Of a stretch of 60,000 nt of DNA, positions 55,995 through 60,000 are shown in pieces; position 1 is the stretch's first letter; each line of letters starts with the position of its first letter. Source of the DNA: Bolinopsis microptera (Eukaryota; Ctenophora; Tentaculata; Lobata; Bolinopsidae); contig NC_087081.1 in assembly GCF_026151205.1 (NCBI RefSeq), positions 15,042,340 to 15,102,339 on the forward strand, in the 5' to 3' direction. The position numbers were made by a program, and so were the translations under genes. The notes beneath the pieces were generated by a model. That model searched no databases. It was not told the DNA's origin and saw only the letters and a program-made list of their open reading frames with translations.

Positions 55995-58260
55995 CATTTT
56001 GTCCCATTCTCTGTCAGTTTTTGAAGATGAAATTTCCATGACCAAAATTTTACAGTTTTGACTGGATTTTTCACCCACATTCCGCAACCATTTAGTAGTT
56101 CAACTATAATAGATGTTAAGTGACACGATTGATGTGCTAGAAGTTTGATTGAGGTCGGAGGAAGCTCACAGCAGAAAGCTTTATAACAAACAAATTGAAA
56201 AATCATATTGTCCCATTCTCTGTCCCATTTTCAGTTTTTGAAGATGAAATTTACAGGACCAAAATTTTACAGTTTTGACTGAATTTCTCACCCGCAACCA
56301 ATTATTCAGTCAACTATAAATGTTTTTGGTTTTGACGGATGTTACTCGTCTAAATTTCTTCGAAGTAGCGCGCGCCGCTTTCTTCTCGCGCGCCGGGCCA
56401 GATCATTAACAATGGTCAATAAATGTTAAGTGACACGATTGAGGTGCTAGAAGTTTGATTGTGGTCGGAGGAAGCTCACAGCAGAAAACTTAACAAAACG
56501 AAAATTCATATTTCCAATTTCTGTCCCATTTTCAAATATGAAAATTTCTAAACACAAATTTGACAGATTGGATGAAATTTTTGCCCAGAGACCAATTAGT
56601 CAGTCAATTGATTATGGTATGAAACCAAATTGAGGTGCTAGAAGTTTGATTGTGGTCGGAGGAAGCTCACAGCAGAAAGCTTAAAAAACGAAAATTCATA
56701 TTTTCCAATTTCTGTCCCATTTTCAAATATGAAAATTTCTGTCCCATTTTCAAATTTGACAGATTGGATCAAACTTTTGCCCAGAGACCAATAAGTCAGT
56801 TTATTAATGATGGTATGAAACGAAATTGAGGCACTGGAAGTCAAAATGCAGCGGAAAATTGAAAAATCATATTTTCAGTTTTTGAAGATGAAATTTCCAG
56901 GACCAAAATTGTACAGTTTTGACTGAATTTCTCACCCGCAACCAATTAGTCGTTCAACTTAAGATGTAAAGTGACACGATTGAGGTGCTAGAAGTTTGAT
57001 CGAGGTCGGAGGAAGCTCACAGCAGAAAGCTTAACAAAACGAAAATTCATATTTTCCAATTTCTGTCCCATTTTCAAATATGAAAATTTCTGTCCCATTT
57101 TCAAATTTGACAGATTGGATCAAACTTTTGCCCAGAGACCAATAAGTCAGTTTATTAATGATGGTATGAAACGAAATTGAGGCACTGGAAGTCAAAATGC
57201 AGCGGAAAATTGAAAAATCATATTTTCAGTTTTTGAAGATGAAATTTCCAGGACCAAAATTGTACAGTTTTGACTGAATTTCTCACCCGCAACCAATTAG
57301 TCGTTCAACTTAAGATGTAAAGTGACACGATTGAGGTGCTAGAAGTTTGATCGAGGTCGGAGGAAGCTCACAGCAGAAAGCTTAACAAAACGAAAATTCA
57401 TATTTTCCAATTTCTGTCCCATTTTCAAATATGAAAATTTCTGAACACAAATTTGACAGATTGGATGAAATTTTTGCCCAGAGACCAATTAGTCAGTCAA
57501 TTAATGATGGTATGAAACCAAATTGAGGTACTGGAAGTCAAAATGCCGCAGAAAATTGAAAAATAATATTGTCCCATTTTCAGTTTTTGAAGATGAAATT
57601 TCCAGGACCAAAATTTTACAGTTTTGACTGAATTTCTCACCCGCAACCAATTAGTCAGTTCAAATATGAAAATTTCTGTCCCATTTTCAAATTTGACAGA
57701 TTGGATCAAAATTTTGCCCAGAGACCAATAAGTCAGTTTATTAATGATGGTATGAAACGAAATTGAGGCACTGGAAGTCAAAATGCAGCGGAAAATTGAA
57801 AAATTATACTGTCCCATTCCCAACACAATCATTCTCTGCCATAGACCACAACTAGCCGATCAAAGACAAAATCTCCACGGATGAAAGGCTACTGTGTAGT
57901 AAATCTCCGTCAATAAGGTCGTCACTCGTCAGCCTTTCGAGTGTATTAGCTTGTGATATATCGCCACATCTTTTACAGTTTTGACTGAATTTCTCACCAG
58001 CAACCAATTAGTCGGTCAACTATAAATGTTAAGTGACACGATTAAGGTGCTAGAAGTTTGATTGAGGTCGGAGGATGCTCACAGCAGAGAGCTTAACAAA
58101 ACGAAAATTCATATTTTCCAACTAGCCGATCGAAGACGAAATCTCCACGGATGAAAGACTACTGTGTAGTATGTAGTAAATCTCCGTCAATAAGGTCGTC
58201 ACTCGTCAGCCTTAGAGTGTATTAGCTTGTGATATATCGCCACATCTTTCAAATGCAAAA
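55995..58260. repeat. Complex satellite, including a 351-bp tandem duplication
   Basis: Many copies of blocks such as GAGGTGCTAGAAGTTTGAT, GTCGGAGGAAGCTCACAGCA, AATTTCTGTCCCATTTTCA and CAGTTTTTGAAGATGAAATT in varied order. The stretches starting near 56824 and 57175 are nearly identical at a 351-bp offset. A ~120-bp block with AATCTCCACGGATGAAAG occurs at about 57855-57975 and again at 58130-58260. Minus-strand open frames across it follow from the repeats. No gene seen. Confidence 0.88.
56337..56415. mobile_element. Short GC-rich dispersed element, copy 3, inside the satellite
   Basis: It shares GACGGATGTTACTCGTCT, GAAGTAGCGCGCGCCG, CGCGCGCCGGGCCAGA and CATTAACAATGGTCAAT with the copy at 28825, lacking the middle part. 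TAAATGTT lies on both sides (about 56308 and 56422). Sister satellite units (58022-58034) read CTATAAATGTTAAGTG without the element, giving an empty-site comparison. Confidence 0.75.
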
Positions 58261-58319
58261 ACTCTCAATTTCTATAAGCTGCACAATCTGAACGTACGTG
58301 ATCAGAAAGTTTCATCATA

Positions 58320-58680
58320 AAAGTTCCCCAAAATTCCCCAAAATTATTCAAAAGTATTCAAAATTATTCAAAATTATTCAAAATTTCTCTAATATACATT
58401 AATACCCATTAATGTTAACATGTATGTTATTATAAAGTATAATCTTAACTTACTTGTCGATACTTGCAGCATGATAATTTTTTTGGCATGATAATTATTT
58501 TGGGGAACTTTGGGGAATTTTGGGGAACTTTCCGAAGTTCCCCAAAAAAAAGTTCCCCAAAATTCCCCAAAATTATTTGTTTCATTGATAATTTTTTGGG
58601 GAACTTTGGGAAAGTCCCCCAGGTTTCCTGAAGTTCCCCAAAAAAAGTTCCCCAAAACTCCCCAAAGTTCCCCTTGGACC
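58320..58680. repeat. AATTATTCAA microsatellite and GGGGAA/TTCCCC hairpins
   Basis: 58337-58384 has about five ATTATTCAAA-type units. 58500-58570 and 58594-58672 are inverted-repeat hairpins built of TTTGGGGAA and TTCCCCAAA blocks. They end in a C run (58679-58690) that directly abuts the duplicated zinc-finger segment. Confidence 0.85.
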
Positions 58681-58691
58681 CCCCCCCCTTT

Positions 58692-60000
58692 ATTGCGTAG
58701 GCAGCAGTTGCTGTTTAGATCTACAAATTATTAGCTAGCTTGCTATTACTAATCGTCATTTGTTATCTTTAAGATTAAATGCGACAGTGATCTATGAAAA
58801 GTGTGACGTCATGCATCAGCATGTGCACTTTCTTACCATGGAAACTAACACCATGTTCATTCAAGGTACCCTCCATCGTCATATACGGACTCACAACAAA
58901 ACCAAACGATCCGACCAACTCAAACCAGACCTGCCTGCATCCTTTGCTGGTAACCATGTTGATTCACGATGTCAATCCTTCGCAGCTCGGTGAGGCACAG
59001 TGGTGCATCTCGCCGATCTACCGAAGTGGTTGCGAGAAGCATTATTTGATGCGCGCGCGACCCAGTAGTGCATCGCGCTACAAGTAACCATGGTAACTAC
59101 ACCAACTTGGCCCTGAAACTGCTTGGCCAACTGAGCTTTCCAGAGAACAGGAACAAGGAAAACCTCCCGGAAATGGAACTGAAGCAGATCTAGAGGAAGT
59201 TGGCAGGAAAAACCAAGGTTACTGTAACTTTGGTAACTGAAACTTTGGTAACTGTAACTTGGTATTACGTGGGACAGCACCGATGTATTTAAAGCTAAGA
59301 CTAAGAGCAAGGCGATTATTTTGGACGATTTGTATCACCAATTAGGGTTATAGTTGTCAGTAATTTAAATTAGGATTATCTTTATCAATATCTGTTAATG
59401 TTATACGTTTTTACTAATAACAGACAGCGACTGTTACAAATCCGTGGTTCCGCGCTCTTATGGTCATGGTGTATTACTGTAAACCTAAACTGGTTATGGT
59501 AATTCAGATTTCATTACAAATAAGCGGATTTATATTTCATCGTCAATTTATAATTATACTTTTTTCAACAAATTATAACATTATAACATATATCATTTGT
59601 ACGACTTGTACTATTTTGTAGCTTTCTAAAAGTTTTTACCGTTTTTAAGATTTTATATTTGACGTGCTTATCTTTCTCATCGATAAGGAGTCAAGTAAAA
59701 CTTCTTGAAAACTTTATGTTATATATTGAGTGTTTTGATATTTTGTTATAAATCAATGTTACTTTAATCATTATGTATTTCATTTAATAGCATTCTATTC
59801 GCTGGTTTTAATTGTGAGTGCTTAAAATCTCTCATCAAAAATATGTAAAATCTCAAAAGACAGAGCGAGGATACGCCAACCAGTCTAGTATAATGGTCCA
59901 TAGTGAGGATTATCTGTAGGATGAGTAAGGCCAGGGGCTGTTTATATATTTCTGTTATATATTTATGGCGCCAAGCTGTATCAGTGGCGCCATTGTTCTA
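58692..60000 (+). pseudogene. Duplicate of the zinc-finger terminal exon and 3' flank
   Basis: A second, same-direction copy of 48887-50110, cut by the window end. The acceptor and first part ([15 protein letters not shown], from about 58866) are intact. A 125-bp insertion at 58959-59083 changes the frame, so the exon would end early (SFAGNHVDSRCQSFAAR, then stop). Beyond it the original sequence resumes, including the old stop. It could act as an alternative last exon with a shorter tail; otherwise it is dead. Confidence 0.85.
58959..59083. mobile_element. 125-bp insertion with 9-bp TSD
   Basis: GTAACCATG stands on both sides (58950-58958 and 59084-59092) but occurs once at this point in the original at 49149. 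The ends TTGATTCACGATG and (inverted) TTGTAGCGCGATG agree at 9 of 13 bases, a weak terminal inverted repeat. A 9-bp duplication would suit a Mutator-like MITE. Confidence 0.7.

Noticed and set aside
57497-57832. 111-codon minus-strand frame, and a similar one at 56638
   Set aside because: They follow the satellite repeat and have no domain.

Overview
This is animal (metazoan) nuclear DNA. It is AT-rich, has GT-AG introns of a few hundred bases to several kb, carries genes found across animals (dynactin p150Glued, C2H2 zinc fingers, a SIX-class homeobox gene), and is crowded with LINE retrotransposons, hAT, pogo/Tigger-like and Helitron-like DNA elements. Degenerate TTAGGG runs fit an animal with the usual telomere repeat. 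The sequence alone does not name the species; a marine invertebrate is my guess. Exon boundaries were placed by eye, using splice sites, reading phase and protein similarity.

1-13.1 kb (minus strand): the first 14 coding exons of dynactin subunit 1, from the ATG at 13052 through the CAP-Gly domain, a basic Ser/Thr/Pro-rich linker and long coiled coils. The gene runs off the left edge. Its introns hold a broken hAT element with target-site duplications (1397-2429), a non-autonomous Helitron (2971-3730) and a small Tigger-like MITE (7605-7705).

14.6-19.8 kb (minus strand): nine exons of a gene with an HMG-box-like domain and a long Ser/Lys-rich region. Its 5' end is not found.

19.9-27 kb: a nest of LINEs. 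LINE-A is split by LINE-B, which has a tell-tale inverted 5' junction. LINE-C follows, with a long RT reading frame and an 8-bp microsatellite tail.

27-35.8 kb: no gene recognised. It holds repeats, a tRNA-like SINE head, degenerate TTAGGG, a hAT MITE nested in a Tigger-like element, and a long foldback.

35.8-49.3 kb (plus strand): a multi-exon C2H2 zinc-finger gene with about ten good fingers, most of them split by an intron. Its introns and exons are strikingly rich in CACGTG, RFX X-box-like palindromes and CTGATTGG. There is a possible alternative exon at 41372 and a 12-copy 32-bp tandem array just before the penultimate exon. The terminal exon and its 3' flank are duplicated 9.8 kb downstream (58692 to the window end), where a 125-bp insertion breaks the reading frame.

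50.4-58.7 kb: another LINE (LINE-D) split by about 2.85 kb of other DNA that includes a second Helitron copy and a perfect 146-bp-arm palindrome. Then comes an intronless, very divergent SIX-like homeobox gene (55167-55934), a complex satellite, and GGGGAA/TTCCCC hairpins.

The strongest candidates for something new are the single-exon SIX-like gene, the Helitron family, the palindromic motif field in the zinc-finger gene, the duplicated terminal exon, and the perfect palindrome.
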